64,000 nucleotides of DNA from Thaumasiovibrio sp047250365. GTDB taxonomy: Bacteria; Pseudomonadota; Gammaproteobacteria; Enterobacterales; Vibrionaceae. Where the stretch lies: positions 19,267 through 83,266 of the forward strand of contig NZ_JBLBVL010000017.1 of the NCBI RefSeq assembly GCF_047250365.1, read 5' to 3'. The position numbers were made by a program, and so were the translations under genes. Positions 19,646 through 28,448 of the stretch are shown one piece after another; positions within the stretch are counted from its first letter, which is position 1, and the number at the start of each line of letters is the position of its first letter. The notes beneath the pieces were generated by a model. It did not search any database, was not told where the DNA came from, and saw only the letters and a program-made list of their open reading frames with translations.

Positions 19646-20755
19646 TCACATAGATTCTTCTGTAAAATCATACTGCTCTATCGGTGCAATACGAACACCA
19701 GCATCAGTTTGATTTACTTGCGTCGCGTCTGGTGCAATATGAGAAAGGGACGAAGATGGCGCAGAGACCGGTGAGGTTGCGATGGGTTGAGTGCTTTGTG
19801 ACGGTCGAACAATAATACCTTTACTCATTGTGGGTGAGGCTTCTACTTTAACCTGCGCCTCTTTAACCACCAGCTGCCTAGCGACATTGCCGCTTTGCGA
19901 TGGCGTTATCACATTATTATTGGCATCATCTTCAGGCAATGGTGAATTACCCTCCGGCAAAGCAGTCTTTTCTCCCTTGAGCGTCTTCTCTGCTTCAACC
20001 GCAACGCCACTAATACTCGTATCACTAAGAGGGGCAATGTTAGGAGAATCCAACTCTAATTCGAGCTCATTCTCCGCCACTTCTGATGGCGTAATATGTT
20101 GCTCCCCACCATGGTTTGTCCTCAACCCACTCAACTTCTTGCCTCGCGGGGGATGGCGTAAAGCTGGGATAGGCTGCGCAGGTGGAAATTGATTCGTGTC
20201 TCGTTGTGAAATGGTTTTGTCTTTCAGTCCCAGCCTTGGCTGACGAAACTGGAATACCTCTAGCTTGTCACGCCAGATTTGTAATGTTGTTAAGTCTTGC
20301 TGCCACTCTGAATCGATACTTGCGGCCAGATCGGTCACTTGCAGCTGGGTTGCTAACATTGTATTCATCTGCTCATAACGGCGATGTAATTGTTTTTGCA
20401 TCTGTGACCAATCAGCACCACCAGTCATCAAATACCGTGTACTATCTGCCCAGTACTGATAAGCAACGGCATCATTCGCCCTGTCTGCAGACATGGCCGC
20501 CAATGCTTCGGATAAGCCGGCGTGCTGCCACATCTTTTTACGCCCTAATGTCGCTTCTGCACTTAAAAATGCAACCGTAAGGCGGTGCCACTGCTCTGCC
20601 GCTTGAAGATATTGTCCTTGACTGGCTAAATAGGTCGCTTTGGAATAATGAGACAACGTAATATCGACGGCATTTGCATAGACTCTAACGCTAAAGAGCA
20701 TAACGCTGAAAAGCAAACACGTGCCAACAATGGTACTCTGGATTACGAACTTCAT
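19646..20755 (-). CDS. Exported protein with helical N-domain and disordered tail
   Basis: Not a recognised family. It has 369 residues from the ATG at 20755, which overlaps the preceding stop as ATGA, and GGTGGAG lies upstream. A signal peptide covers about 1-28. Residues about 30-170 look like TPR/helical-hairpin repeats (YLASQGQYLQAAEQWHRL). The rest is a Pro/Ser/Thr/Gln-rich low-complexity tail of about 190 residues with short basic patches. Tight coupling to the DUF3131 genes suggests a periplasmic scaffold of the same assembly. The tail could span the cell wall (inference). Confidence 0.6.
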   Translation of the reverse strand: MKFVIQSTIVGTCLLFSVMLFSVRVYANAVDITLSHYSKATYLASQGQYLQAAEQWHRLTVAFLSAEATLGRKKMWQHAGLSEALAAMSADRANDAVAYQYWADSTRYLMTGGADWSQMQKQLHRRYEQMNTMLATQLQVTDLAASIDSEWQQDLTTLQIWRDKLEVFQFRQPRLGLKDKTISQRDTNQFPPAQPIPALRHPPRGKKLSGLRTNHGGEQHITPSEVAENELELELDSPNIAPLSDTSISGVAVEAEKTLKGEKTALPEGNSPLPEDDANNNVITPSQSGNVARQLVVKEAQVKVEASPTMSKGIIVRPSQSTQPIATSPVSAPSSSLSHIAPDATQVNQTDAGVRIAPIEQYDFTEESM

Positions 20756-22134
20756 CGGAAAGTCTCCACCAAACATTTCCCAGGGTGATAAAAACGCGAG
20801 TCGAACTGTACATCTCGATACTCTTTACGTTCATTCGGTTGATATAACTTGCCTTTCACCTTGTATAACAATGCTTCCAAAACGCCTGCATTGGTTTGGA
20901 GCGTAATGCTCTTCTCGTAGCTACTGGTTTGCTCGTAACGTCCTTCATACCATCCCCTTTCGGGATCATACAACTCCCGGACTAACGTTAATAATCGGTC
21001 GGTGTACTCCGTTTCCCATAACGACCACATTTGAAATGCAACGCGAGTGGACACCAACGCTAACTCATCATAATCCGCCCCATCTTCCGCTATCGTTATC
21101 CAAGGCGTACCCAAAGCATAAATAGCATCATAAACAAAATAGGGGTCTCCTGCGACTACGTGCTCCCCACGTGCGGTATAGATACGATCAGTATTCCAAC
21201 GAGATTCTTGAAGACGATAAACAGAGTCAGCCATTGCCGCCAATACAGGGTTAGAGTGCGTTGCATCTGACGATGTTGAATCGGTGATATTATCCCAGTT
21301 AAACTCGAGGCCTAACAATAGATAAGGGGTGCTATAGACGGGACGAAGTACATCATACTCTCTTGGGTCTCGGCCATCGAACAAAAGGTCGATACCATTG
21401 ATCGTAACCACTTCATACGGTTCGAGTAACATCGCTTTCTCTGGTACGATTTGCCAATCTAAATAACCATAAGCGGTATACTCTTCAATCCCGAGGCGGC
21501 CTTCCTTATACCGTTCAACCTGTCCGTCAAAAATCGACCCGCCAAAAAGTTCGCCCTCTTCCGAAATCAACTCACAAAAGTTCCAACGTAATACAGCTTT
21601 ATCTATATATTCAGAAAATTCAGGGTTATGTTGTTTGGTGATCGCTAAAGCAATTAACAGTCTGCCAATATCTAACGAGGACCAACCTAGCTCGCCAGGT
21701 TGATTCGCGTAATCAACCATATGCCCACTGCCTGTGCTATACACTTTATTTGGCACGCCCGTCATGCCTAAAGGCATTTCAGCCAAAAAACTGATGACTA
21801 ACGTTAAGCGTTCATCATGCTCTTTACTCGTAACAAACCCAAACTCTTGGGCAGCAACTAGTGCAATCAAATAGTCAGCCAGATTGGTCAGATTAGTCGT
21901 CGGATAATTATCGAGCGCATTCACCAACCCCGTCGTGAGGTTGGTATTGTTATCAATATATTTCCACGCAACCTCAGCCCAAAACAATTCCTGTTCTGAC
22001 AATGCTCCATAGCGCCCTTGCCGAATCATTTGCGATTTATCTAGCGTCGCAAGTTTATCTTGAACACCATTGACGATCACGCCGCAAGCAGTCAATAAAA
22101 CTATGGTAATCAGAACCACCGCGTGTCTAAGCAT
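20752..22134 (-). CDS. DUF3131 lipoprotein (copy 3 of the tandem)
   Basis: A 460-residue DUF3131 protein with a lipobox (LLTAC, Cys17, Gly at +2, so outer-membrane sorting is expected). The family is helical and probably an alpha/alpha toroid as in glycosidases; its activity is unknown to me. The common core is present: AWKYIDNN-x-x-TTGLVNALDNYP, NKVYSTGSGHMVDYANQPGE and GWSSLDIGRLLIALAI. WNFCELI and EGRLGIEEYTAYGYLDW follow, and a late DPYFVYDAIYALG. It lies 23 nt after copy 2 and overlaps the next gene by ATGA. Confidence 0.8.
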   Translation of the reverse strand: MLRHAVVLITIVLLTACGVIVNGVQDKLATLDKSQMIRQGRYGALSEQELFWAEVAWKYIDNNTNLTTGLVNALDNYPTTNLTNLADYLIALVAAQEFGFVTSKEHDERLTLVISFLAEMPLGMTGVPNKVYSTGSGHMVDYANQPGELGWSSLDIGRLLIALAITKQHNPEFSEYIDKAVLRWNFCELISEEGELFGGSIFDGQVERYKEGRLGIEEYTAYGYLDWQIVPEKAMLLEPYEVVTINGIDLLFDGRDPREYDVLRPVYSTPYLLLGLEFNWDNITDSTSSDATHSNPVLAAMADSVYRLQESRWNTDRIYTARGEHVVAGDPYFVYDAIYALGTPWITIAEDGADYDELALVSTRVAFQMWSLWETEYTDRLLTLVRELYDPERGWYEGRYEQTSSYEKSITLQTNAGVLEALLYKVKGKLYQPNERKEYRDVQFDSRFYHPGKCLVETFR

Positions 22135-22157
22135 TAAATTCCCTTTAGCTAATACGG

Positions 22158-23558
22158 TTACTTAGAGGCATTTCTGTTCTTACGCGGTAAACACTGCCCC
22201 TCATAGCCAAATGGTGATTCGAGAGCCTTTTCCCATAAACTTGGCGCGACATCATCCTGATACTGCAGTAATTTTCCTTGCTGTTTATACAGCAGTATCT
22301 CTAGCGTTATACCGTTATTATTTGATGTGAAAGTATCTATTAAGCCCGTTCCATTTTCGAAAATACCTTCATAGAATCCTTTCTCCCTATCATACGCATG
22401 CGAGACGTGATCAAACAACAAATCTGAATACTCAGTATCCCATAAAGCCCAAATCCCCATAGCTCCCTTTATTGCTACCGCTGAATATTGAGGTAGATAT
22501 TCACCGACTTCCGATATCGTATTCCACGCAAAACCATCGGTATAAATCGTGTCATAAACGAAATAAGGAGGCCCAGCTAACTGATGCTCAGTTCGCGCAG
22601 TAATAATCCCCGTTTGCTTATAACGTTCTTCCTGAACACGATAGATCTGCAGTGCAAACTCCGCAATCCAATCACTGCTGTAGTTAGCGTCATGAGGTGT
22701 GCGATCCCAAACCTCATCCCAACCTAGCTCAACACCATCTAACACATAGCTTTCGGTTACAACGTAACTATGCGCTTTAAGCTTTCTTGGGTCACGGGTA
22801 TCATATGGCACATCGTAACCAAATAGATTAATGGTGGCGTAAGGTTCCGCTAATGATGCCTGCGTTGTATCAAACCCCCACAATTGGAAGCCTTTTGCCG
22901 CGTACTCCTCATAGCCTAAGCGACCTTCTTGAAGGTACTGAACCGGTTTGTCCGGCTCAAGCAATGCGCCAAACATGGTTCCATTTTCATCAACAACATT
23001 ACAAAAATTCCAACGCAATATTGCTGAATCGATGCCTGTTGCATACTCAGGATAACGGTGCTTAATGATATGTAACCAAATCAACAACCGTCCCAAATCT
23101 AACGCCGAATAGCCAATTTCCCCGGGTTGGTTACCATAATCCACCTTTGCCGCTGATTGCGTGTTATAGGCTTTATTCGGTAACTCCCCCATAAATAGAT
23201 CGAGTGTATTCAGTGTTGTGAGCATTCGAATAAAACGTCGATCAAATTCCTCTTTTTCAATAATACCCAACTCATAGGCAGACACCATCCCCGCCATATA
23301 GGAGGCAGCATCCCACCACGTCACCGAAGGGTAATTATTTACCGCATTCACTAGGCCTGTCGATTCCTGATAGTTATTTTCAAAATACTTCCAGGCAATC
23401 CTTGCCATGTCCATCTCTTTTTCAGTTAACTCCCCGTGGCGCGGTTTAGGAATAGACCAATGTGTTTTCCGTTCCACCACATCAGGAGAAAACGAACTAT
23501 ATCGATTCCCACATCCCGCAAGCATCATGCCAAATAAGCAAACAATGATATAGCGCAT
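22158..23558 (-). CDS. DUF3131 lipoprotein (copy 2 of the tandem)
   Basis: A 466-residue protein with lipobox MLAGC (Cys16, Gly at +2, so probably sorted to the outer membrane). It has the same core as its neighbours: TGLVNAVNNYPS, WWDAASYMAGM, LPNKAYNT, VDYGNQPGE, YSALDLGRLLIWL, EGRLGYEEYAAKGFQLWG and GPPYFVYDTIYTDG. Acidic residues in the VDY-x-N, EEYA and YFVYDT blocks are kept in all copies. They are the best candidates for catalytic or binding residues if this is a glycan-active toroid. It has a strong Shine-Dalgarno (GAGGGAG) and lies 26 nt after copy 1. Confidence 0.8.
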   Translation of the reverse strand: MRYIIVCLFGMMLAGCGNRYSSFSPDVVERKTHWSIPKPRHGELTEKEMDMARIAWKYFENNYQESTGLVNAVNNYPSVTWWDAASYMAGMVSAYELGIIEKEEFDRRFIRMLTTLNTLDLFMGELPNKAYNTQSAAKVDYGNQPGEIGYSALDLGRLLIWLHIIKHRYPEYATGIDSAILRWNFCNVVDENGTMFGALLEPDKPVQYLQEGRLGYEEYAAKGFQLWGFDTTQASLAEPYATINLFGYDVPYDTRDPRKLKAHSYVVTESYVLDGVELGWDEVWDRTPHDANYSSDWIAEFALQIYRVQEERYKQTGIITARTEHQLAGPPYFVYDTIYTDGFAWNTISEVGEYLPQYSAVAIKGAMGIWALWDTEYSDLLFDHVSHAYDREKGFYEGIFENGTGLIDTFTSNNNGITLEILLYKQQGKLLQYQDDVAPSLWEKALESPFGYEGQCLPRKNRNASK

Positions 23559-23584
23559 AGCGCACTCCCTCTCACCTTGGTGGA

Positions 23585-24907
23585 TTAATTCACACCAACA
23601 CTCAATAATGCACCGTTCTCAATGTACGCCAGAGATTCCAAAACAATTCCATTGGTATTCGCAGTAATCGCTTTATTGGTTCTTCCGTCTGACTCATATC
23701 GACCTGAATACCAACCTTTATCTTCTGAAAACAGTGTTTGAGCATCGTCTATCAATAAACTGGTGTACGGTGTGTCATACAATGCATACCAACCAAACGC
23801 GGCTTTTGTAGACAACGTTTTCAAGTGAGACATATCATCGCCTTGGTCTGAAATAGCGTTCCACTCTTTACCGTCTGAGAAAACGGTGTTGTAGACAAAG
23901 TAAGGGGCTTCATCAACATTATCCTCACTAACCGCCGTTAATATACCAGTGCGCTCATAACGGTTTTCCTGTGCTTTATAAACTCGGTGCGCAAAGATTT
24001 TAGACACACTATCAGCACCAAACTCGAGTGCATCCAGAATGTAAGATTCACTGACAACATAGTTGTGCGCATGGAACTTCGCTGGATCACGTTTATCTGT
24101 GGGTATTTCGATGCCATCAATGTCAATGAGCTCGAGATAATCAATGTATTTCATGGCATTAAACACATCTCGTCCCATTAGTGACATCGATTTTGAAGCG
24201 TACTCTTCGTAACCAATACGGCCCTCTTGAACCAGCTCCATAACATTCGGATCGCGTTGCGATGGACGTGAGCCATACAGGTAGCCTTCTTGAATCATGG
24301 CACTAACATCCCAATGGCTCAGCACGTTATTTACATGCAAATTATATTTAGGGTATTGCCAAATTAAGATATTTAACGGCACCAAAATACGCCCGATATC
24401 GATCGCTGACCAACCAATGCCATTTTCAACTGGGGTATTCGCGTAGTCCACCATCTCCAGTGTTTGCGTGTTATAGGCCTTATTGGGTAACTGACCATCA
24501 ATCAACGGCAATCGCGCTAATGTCTGCAGTGCTTTTTCCATGCGAATATCAAACTGGGACTCAGTGATGACATTCAGTTTCTCTGCAGCCAGTAATCCCA
24601 TTAAGTAAGAGGCTGTATCCCACATCGTAGTTGAAGGATAACCATCTACAGAGTTAACCAAACCGGTATTCTCTTGATAGTTGTTTTCAAAATAGGTCCA
24701 AGCAGTATTTGCCCACTGATACTCCTCTTCAGACAACACTCTACTGTCACGATAAGGGAGTTCTTCTGGCGCATCAAAGGTAATATTGCCCAACACATGG
24801 CCGTAATCGCGCGTCTCTATGCTAAAAGCAACAACTAGCGCCGTTATTAGGCCCAATATAAATACGATATGATGTCGTGCATTCACGACGGCATGTTTAA
24901 ACTCCAT
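23585..24907 (-). CDS. DUF3131 protein, inner-membrane anchored (copy 1 of the tandem)
   Basis: 440 residues. An N-terminal hydrophobic segment (about 13-30, HIVFILGLITALVVAFSI) without a good cleavage site or lipobox suggests a signal anchor with the domain in the periplasm. The core blocks match the other copies: YFENNYQENTGLVNSVDGYPS, LPNKAYNTQ, VDYANTP, GWSAIDIGRILVPL, EGRIGYEEYASKSMSLMG, APYFVYNTVFSDG. The start codon lies inside the glycosyltransferase gene (11-nt overlap, GAGGAG 8 nt upstream), so the two are probably made in fixed ratio and may act as a complex in the inner membrane. Confidence 0.8.
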   Translation of the reverse strand: MEFKHAVVNARHHIVFILGLITALVVAFSIETRDYGHVLGNITFDAPEELPYRDSRVLSEEEYQWANTAWTYFENNYQENTGLVNSVDGYPSTTMWDTASYLMGLLAAEKLNVITESQFDIRMEKALQTLARLPLIDGQLPNKAYNTQTLEMVDYANTPVENGIGWSAIDIGRILVPLNILIWQYPKYNLHVNNVLSHWDVSAMIQEGYLYGSRPSQRDPNVMELVQEGRIGYEEYASKSMSLMGRDVFNAMKYIDYLELIDIDGIEIPTDKRDPAKFHAHNYVVSESYILDALEFGADSVSKIFAHRVYKAQENRYERTGILTAVSEDNVDEAPYFVYNTVFSDGKEWNAISDQGDDMSHLKTLSTKAAFGWYALYDTPYTSLLIDDAQTLFSEDKGWYSGRYESDGRTNKAITANTNGIVLESLAYIENGALLSVGVN

Positions 24908-26759
24908 ACTTTAACTCCTCAGACGCCTGTCCCTGCTCCGAATCAGATGGGGGTGTCCAATATGCTGCTGCAATCATGCCCCACATCGCCATCATATTAT
25001 TGATAATCCAAAATGAATTAAGTACTAACCCACCAAATGAATAGTCTCCGTAAACCCCTGTATAAAAACCGAACCATGCCAATAACATACTAAATAGGCT
25101 TAAACCGAATATAATCTTCTGCGGTATGACTAAGGTGCCAAATGAACCATCTTGTCGCTCCTTTGGCGTCGCAGGGAAACTGATCTTCCGTCCTCGTAAT
25201 ACCGTCCATAATGCCCTTAAATTGACCGGGAAAAATGAGAGAAAATTGGTTTTTCCTTTGTACCCAGCTACTCCCCAAGTACCAACCATCATTGCGACTT
25301 CCGCAGTTAAAATAAACGGCAGGAAGTGAAGATAGAACGTGGTGTCATAAGCACTGACTGGAGCAATGCTAGTCAAGAAATACACGATCGGGCAGAGCAA
25401 AAAGATAATGTTCCACACCGCCGACAAGTTTGACCAGAAGCTCGCGCCATACATTAACTTCTGACCCAGTGATAAGCCTTTCCTAAAGATCGGATTATCG
25501 TTCATAAAGATATCGATCGACCCACCAGAATATTTAAACCGCTGTACCGTCCATGTCTGCAAGTCTTGAGGTGATAGCATTTTACTTTCGACGTCAGGGT
25601 GCATCACTGAGCGCCAATTTCTATCGGTGTCAGAGTGCAGCACGATTGATGTATAAATGTCTTCCGAAACGTGGAATTTATAGGGGGTAAATTCTGTATC
25701 AAAAATTATTTCCTGACGTAGATTCTCGGAAATATCCCTATCGATACTTTTTTCTTTGGTGATTTTTCGAATTTGCTTTTCTACTTCATCGTGCTCTTTA
25801 CTAATTTGCTCGCTATAAGCACGTAGTGCCGCTTCCATGACAGCTTCTCGGCGGTGTATTGAGCCTGCACCACAACAAAAAGACGCATTAACCCAGTTCC
25901 GTCTGCGCTGAATAACGTCATAAAACATCTGTGGATCATTCACATAGGGATCTTCTCCTAGTGTTACTGGCCCATAGATTCTCTCAACACCTTTACCAAT
26001 TAACTCACCAAAGCGGCCAAGTTTTTTCCTTAGAGTATTAGGAAGCCTCTCTCCTTCTGGTAAATCAAAGAACCACTGAGGGGTTTGTACCCAAGCGACA
26101 TCAGGGTCTCTAAAGTAACCCATCGTATGCTCTAGTATGGTCGGGAAAGGCCGTGTATCTGCATCACAAATTACGATAAAGTCGCCATGGGTTTGCTCCA
26201 GCGCATTACGTAAATTACCGGCCTTATAGCCAATGTTGTTTTCCCGCGTAATATACTCAACACCCATTTCACTGGCGAGTGCTGCCATTGCTGGGCGCTT
26301 ACCATCATCTAAGATAAATATCTTAATATCGATATCGTGAGGATATCGCACTTTTTGCGCATCAAGAATGCTCAGTTTTACCAACTCTGGCTCTTCGTCA
26401 TAGGTGGGAAAAAAGACATCAATACTAATTGGTCTAACCTGATCAGCATCGGGCGCACCTTCTGCCAAACACTCGTTAATAGTGTGCGGTGGCGATTTTT
26501 TGGGCTCGTCTTTGGTCTTCCACAAGTTAAAAGTAAACAGCAGCGACCCAATATAAGCACATGACTCAGCAAAAACTAAGGGGAGCGAAAACCACATCGC
26601 GTCATAATTTAACGCAGACGTCCAACGCCACCACAAATACCATGCGCCAAGCGTTAAACTACATGTCGCAAGGAATTGATACAGCAACTCTCGCGGCATG
26701 CTGTATGGCACTGGTTCGGGTGGTTTACGATGTTCAAATCGCTTAAAATAAAAATCCAT
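24897..26759 (-). CDS. Cellulose-synthase-like processive glycosyltransferase (GT2), no PilZ domain
   Basis: An inner-membrane polymerase of the BcsA superfamily, 620 residues. Two membrane segments (about 29-47, 56-76) precede the cytosolic GT domain, and about four follow it. Visible motifs are the DDG at 151-153, DAD at 199-201, FCCGAGS near 294, SED at 365-367 (TED position) and a gating-loop-like FPATPK. At the QxxRW position the sequence is QRFKY (406-410), with Lys and Tyr replacing Arg and Trp. There is no PilZ domain and no bcsB or bcsC nearby. It starts 21 nt after GH9 and overlaps DUF3131 copy 1. The product is probably a beta-linked glycan, identity unknown. Confidence 0.85.
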   Translation of the reverse strand: MDFYFKRFEHRKPPEPVPYSMPRELLYQFLATCSLTLGAWYLWWRWTSALNYDAMWFSLPLVFAESCAYIGSLLFTFNLWKTKDEPKKSPPHTINECLAEGAPDADQVRPISIDVFFPTYDEEPELVKLSILDAQKVRYPHDIDIKIFILDDGKRPAMAALASEMGVEYITRENNIGYKAGNLRNALEQTHGDFIVICDADTRPFPTILEHTMGYFRDPDVAWVQTPQWFFDLPEGERLPNTLRKKLGRFGELIGKGVERIYGPVTLGEDPYVNDPQMFYDVIQRRRNWVNASFCCGAGSIHRREAVMEAALRAYSEQISKEHDEVEKQIRKITKEKSIDRDISENLRQEIIFDTEFTPYKFHVSEDIYTSIVLHSDTDRNWRSVMHPDVESKMLSPQDLQTWTVQRFKYSGGSIDIFMNDNPIFRKGLSLGQKLMYGASFWSNLSAVWNIIFLLCPIVYFLTSIAPVSAYDTTFYLHFLPFILTAEVAMMVGTWGVAGYKGKTNFLSFFPVNLRALWTVLRGRKISFPATPKERQDGSFGTLVIPQKIIFGLSLFSMLLAWFGFYTGVYGDYSFGGLVLNSFWIINNMMAMWGMIAAAYWTPPSDSEQGQASEELKYGV

Positions 26760-26780
26760 CTGCTTATACTCCGTGGCGCT

Positions 26781-28439
26781 CTAATTAAAATAAGCATGGT
26801 TTACGGCCAGTAACCCAATTAAGCTCGCGTTGTAATCAATCGCAAACTCATTTACTGCATAGGATTTTTCACTGTCCACGTAACTCAGCATTCCAAGATC
26901 TTTCGGCGCGACCCCTGCCTGCGCCTTTTCGTTGGGTCCGCCTACCAAAAAACCTGGCAAGCTAACACCTGAAGCAATACGATATAAGTGGTGTAAATTA
27001 TTGACGCTATACACACCACTATTGGTCACAAAGCTCATATTGAAAGCATTTGCGCCTAATAAATAATCAAGCTGAGATTGCACAACCCTTTGATACTGTC
27101 GCTTTCCGTTCGCAATATCTGACCACGCAACCAAAATGCCAGCCTCTGCGGTCATCTTATTAGAACCCCAAATAAACCGCTGATTTGCAACACTGAATGG
27201 AGATGATGCAGCCTGCTGAACATAGCGCTCGGCTACCACATTCAAGTCTTCCGTTAACCGTCTGGTTAATTCTGTATCTTCAGCTTGTATCAAGTGCCAA
27301 AGCCCCATTAACATTGGGTTCTTCCATTCAAAAATAGCAATCAGAGACGGCGTATATAGCGACTCGTAAAGTTTGAGATAACGTTGATTCCCCGTCGTAA
27401 TATATAGCTCAGATAGTGCCCACAAGCGGTCATCCGTATCTGTCTCTAACGAGACCTCCATATCTTCTTTATTCTTTATATAAGGCCCAGAACCACTATC
27501 ATCACCTGATTGCCAATCAATATATTGAACGGACTGCGTTTCCAAATAATTCCAAGCATGCAATGCTGCCTTTAGATAAATACGATACTGGTTAATATCG
27601 TAAGGCTTATAAACCCGAGCAGCAAAAGCCATAGTAGCGGCAAATTTTGCGGTTTCAGGCGTACTCACCCCATAGATATAGCGCTGTTGACGGTCTTGCC
27701 AAGGTGGAATTTTGGCTGGCCACTGGGCACCAGACACTTTTCTATAGACCGCACCATCTTCCCGCTGCATCTTTAACAACCAATCTAGCGCATACTCCGC
27801 TTCATTAAGAAAGATGGACTTTTCGGCCACACCATCGTTAGCAACAGCGCCTTGACTAGACTGTAAATGGGCTTCAAGCAACCTCGCGACCGTGACAGTA
27901 GTGGTTGCAACATACTTTCCAAAGTCACCGGCATCATACCAACCCCCTGCCACATCAATAAAATCACCTTTCGCATGCAACATGTCTGTACGATAGACAA
28001 TGCCATCTTGCATATGGCTTTCAGGACGTTGCATTCCTGTTGCATCATCACTGACGACAGTCCCCGAACGCTGGAGATAAAGAGCCCTAACCAGTCTATT
28101 GTTAAGGCCATCGTAAACCGACTCATTTATCTGGAAAGGAACGGACTCAACATCACCGGACTGAAGGTAGTACCACCCCCCGGCAACGACGGTTCCGAAA
28201 ATAAGCGGCCTCACTATTCGGCCATCAGGTAGCGTTTTAGCCGCGCCAACATTGACCTCCTGCACCACTTGATCGTTATGGAAAGAGAGTAACTTGACAG
28301 ACTTTTCTTCTGCAGAGATTAAATATGCGCACTTTTCGCCACTGGGTAAATATCCTTGTTGATTGACAACAATCTCTACGTCTGCCACAACATGCGCAGG
28401 CCATAAGCAACAAAGCAAAACGAAAATGTGCTTTACCAT
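26781..28439 (-). CDS. Glycoside hydrolase family 9 (endoglucanase-like), secreted
   Basis: 552 residues. A signal peptide (about 1-19, cleaved near VVA) is followed by an N-terminal immunoglobulin-like CelD_N domain (about 20-105) and the alpha/alpha-barrel GH9 domain. The catalytic pair is visible: Asp169/Asp172 in WYDAGDFGKY, and the acid Glu531 in NEFAIDYN at the C-terminus. The conserved His block is HHLYR. The known family activity is beta-1,4-glucan cleavage (endo or exo). Next to a synthase it probably trims or edits the nascent polymer, as BcsZ does (GH8) in cellulose systems. It is tightly spaced: 9 nt after GH2, 21 nt before the synthase. Confidence 0.88.
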   Translation of the reverse strand: MVKHIFVLLCCLWPAHVVADVEIVVNQQGYLPSGEKCAYLISAEEKSVKLLSFHNDQVVQEVNVGAAKTLPDGRIVRPLIFGTVVAGGWYYLQSGDVESVPFQINESVYDGLNNRLVRALYLQRSGTVVSDDATGMQRPESHMQDGIVYRTDMLHAKGDFIDVAGGWYDAGDFGKYVATTTVTVARLLEAHLQSSQGAVANDGVAEKSIFLNEAEYALDWLLKMQREDGAVYRKVSGAQWPAKIPPWQDRQQRYIYGVSTPETAKFAATMAFAARVYKPYDINQYRIYLKAALHAWNYLETQSVQYIDWQSGDDSGSGPYIKNKEDMEVSLETDTDDRLWALSELYITTGNQRYLKLYESLYTPSLIAIFEWKNPMLMGLWHLIQAEDTELTRRLTEDLNVVAERYVQQAASSPFSVANQRFIWGSNKMTAEAGILVAWSDIANGKRQYQRVVQSQLDYLLGANAFNMSFVTNSGVYSVNNLHHLYRIASGVSLPGFLVGGPNEKAQAGVAPKDLGMLSYVDSEKSYAVNEFAIDYNASLIGLLAVNHAYFN

Positions 28440-28448
28440 TTCACTCCC

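Noticed and set aside
24897..28439. Classical bacterial cellulose (bcs) operon
   Set aside because: No BcsB, BcsC, BcsZ (GH8) or PilZ domain is present, and the synthase has a changed QxxRW motif.
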